Below, one piece after another: positions 52,790-53,696 of a DNA stretch of 53,696 bases; the stretch's first letter is position 1, and the number at the start of each line of letters is the position of its first letter. The notes under the pieces were generated by a model, which was given only the letters and a program-made list of their open reading frames with translations, made no database searches and was not told the origin of the DNA. Origin of the DNA: Halomonas campaniensis (GTDB lineage: Bacteria > Pseudomonadota > Gammaproteobacteria > Pseudomonadales > Halomonadaceae); the NCBI RefSeq assembly GCF_002211105.1, contig NZ_JPUA01000051.1:1-53696 (forward strand), given 5' to 3'. A program made the translations under genes and the position numbers.

Positions 52790-53656
52790 TTAGCCCAACA
52801 GAGACAGTACAGACTGAGGCGTCTGGTTAGCCTGTGCCAGCATGGAGGTACCGGCCTGCTGGAGAATGTTAGCGCGCGTCATGTTAGACACTTCCACTGC
52901 GTAGTCGGCATCTTCGATACGCGAGCGAGCTTCAGAAAGGTTGGTAGACGTCGTCGCCAGGTTATCGATTACCGAGTCAAAGCGGTTAAGCGTTGCACCC
53001 AGGGTAGCGCGGTTGGTATCAAGGGTTTCAGTTGCAGTATCAACAGAGTCAACCAAGTCTTGAAATTCTTGGTGAACGACACCCGCAGCACCACCGGAAG
53101 TAATGGCAAATGTGCTGCCAGTAACAGCACCACCTGACAGCCCAAGACCATCTACGGTGGCGTCAAGCGTAGTAACAGAAATAACGTCTTCAGCTTCAGT
53201 ATTAGAACCAACCTGAATATTGAGGGTACCGCCACCGCTGACGTTCAGCAGGTTAGTGCCGTTAAAGTTATTGCTGCCAGCTACACGATCAATTTCAGCT
53301 AGGCGCTCGTTGATCTCGGTAACGATTGCATCACGGTCTTCTGTAGCGTTGGTGTCGTTGGCACCTTGTACCGCTAGCTCACGAATACGCTGGAGGTTGT
53401 CATTGATTTGATCAAGACCACCTTCCATAGTTTGTACTAAGGAGATACCGTCGCTAGCGTTACGGCTAGCTTGATCCATGCCTTTGATCTGAGCCGTCAT
53501 TTTGTTGGCAATGGCTTGACCAGCAGCGTCATCAGAAGCGCTGTTGATACGCAGACCCGATGACAGACGCTCTTGCGCCTTGGCCAACATAGACTGAGAG
53601 TTGGAAAGATTGTTCTGGCCGATCAGGGCAGTAATGTTAGTGTTGATTACAGACAT
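52790..53656 (-). CDS. fliC: Flagellin
   Basis: A 288-residue flagellin of the short type: conserved N-terminal D0/D1 (MSVINTNITALIGQNNLSNSQ, SSGLRINSASDDAAGQAIANKM), a small Gly/Thr-rich middle (about 140-195) and conserved C-terminal D1/D0 (ARSRIEDADYAVEVSNMTRANILQQAGTSML). Exposed Ser/Thr residues in the middle are possible glycan sites; this is not visible directly. AAGGAG lies 8 bp ahead of the ATG. Only 40 bp of upstream sequence is in the window, so its promoter is not seen. Confidence 0.96.
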   Translation of the reverse strand: MSVINTNITALIGQNNLSNSQSMLAKAQERLSSGLRINSASDDAAGQAIANKMTAQIKGMDQASRNASDGISLVQTMEGGLDQINDNLQRIRELAVQGANDTNATEDRDAIVTEINERLAEIDRVAGSNNFNGTNLLNVSGGGTLNIQVGSNTEAEDVISVTTLDATVDGLGLSGGAVTGSTFAITSGGAAGVVHQEFQDLVDSVDTATETLDTNRATLGATLNRFDSVIDNLATTSTNLSEARSRIEDADYAVEVSNMTRANILQQAGTSMLAQANQTPQSVLSLLG

Positions 53657-53696
53657 GTGAGTGCTCCTTGGAGATTAACTGGCCTAGTGGCCTGCT

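Noticed and set aside
1..53696. CRISPR array, insertion sequence or prophage genes
   Set aside because: No regularly spaced repeats, transposase, integrase or phage structural genes were seen anywhere in the window.

Overview
The window looks like chromosomal DNA of a moderately GC-rich gammaproteobacterium close to Halomonas (Oceanospirillales). This rests on protein similarity recalled from memory and on gene order, not on a search. Much of the order matches what is known of Pseudomonas aeruginosa: clpB-pgeF-rluD-bamD, then thiO-fimT, then a minor-pilin cluster beside ispH-fkpB-lspA-ileS-ribF-murJ-rpsT. No transposase, integrase, CRISPR array or tRNA gene was seen.

Layout. 1-64 is the 5' end of a 16S rRNA gene on the minus strand, with its leader (boxA) and two promoters up to about position 522. 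563-3885 holds pssA and the acetolactate synthase genes ilvH and ilvI (minus). Behind ilvI lies a GC-rich leader made of consecutive hairpins. 4317-9779 holds clpB with a heat-shock-type promoter, pgeF, rluD and the divergent bamD. 10014-13876 carries a chemotaxis receptor, nadE and a PP0621-family protein. 13890-16645 carries thiO, fimT and trxB. 16900-22790 holds metabolic genes (acnA, NAD-malic enzyme) and a YeeE/YedE sulfur transporter. trpS follows, then a minor-pilin operon (24026-27737). 27790-35788 is the conserved ispH-to-rpsT block. 36058-38343 is a cystine-type ABC importer.

The last 15 kb (38510-53656) is a flagellar accessory region. Two flagellin genes flank an apparent ten-gene operon read on the minus strand. 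It runs from two large two-domain putative glycosyltransferases through pseB, pseC, pseF, pseG and pseH, a formyltransferase-like gene, pseI and a PIG-L deacetylase. The Pse enzymes should turn UDP-GlcNAc into CMP-pseudaminic acid. The deacetylase and formyltransferase could swap an N-acyl group, and the two glycosyltransferases are candidates for putting the sugar on flagellin. One of them is fused to a phytanoyl-CoA-dioxygenase-type Fe(II)/2-oxoglutarate domain and its gene is strikingly AT-rich. The other carries what looks like a degenerate FkbM methyltransferase domain. Past the second flagellin, which has a large central insertion and a clear sigma-28-type promoter, lies a small membrane protein whose C-terminal half resembles the FtsZ-binding domain of ZipA.

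The most promising less-described items are the modified pseudaminic acid/flagellin glycosylation island with its fusion proteins, the ZipA-like protein beside the flagellins, the multi-hairpin ilvI leader, and a minor-pilin operon with an oversized PilX and no PilY1.
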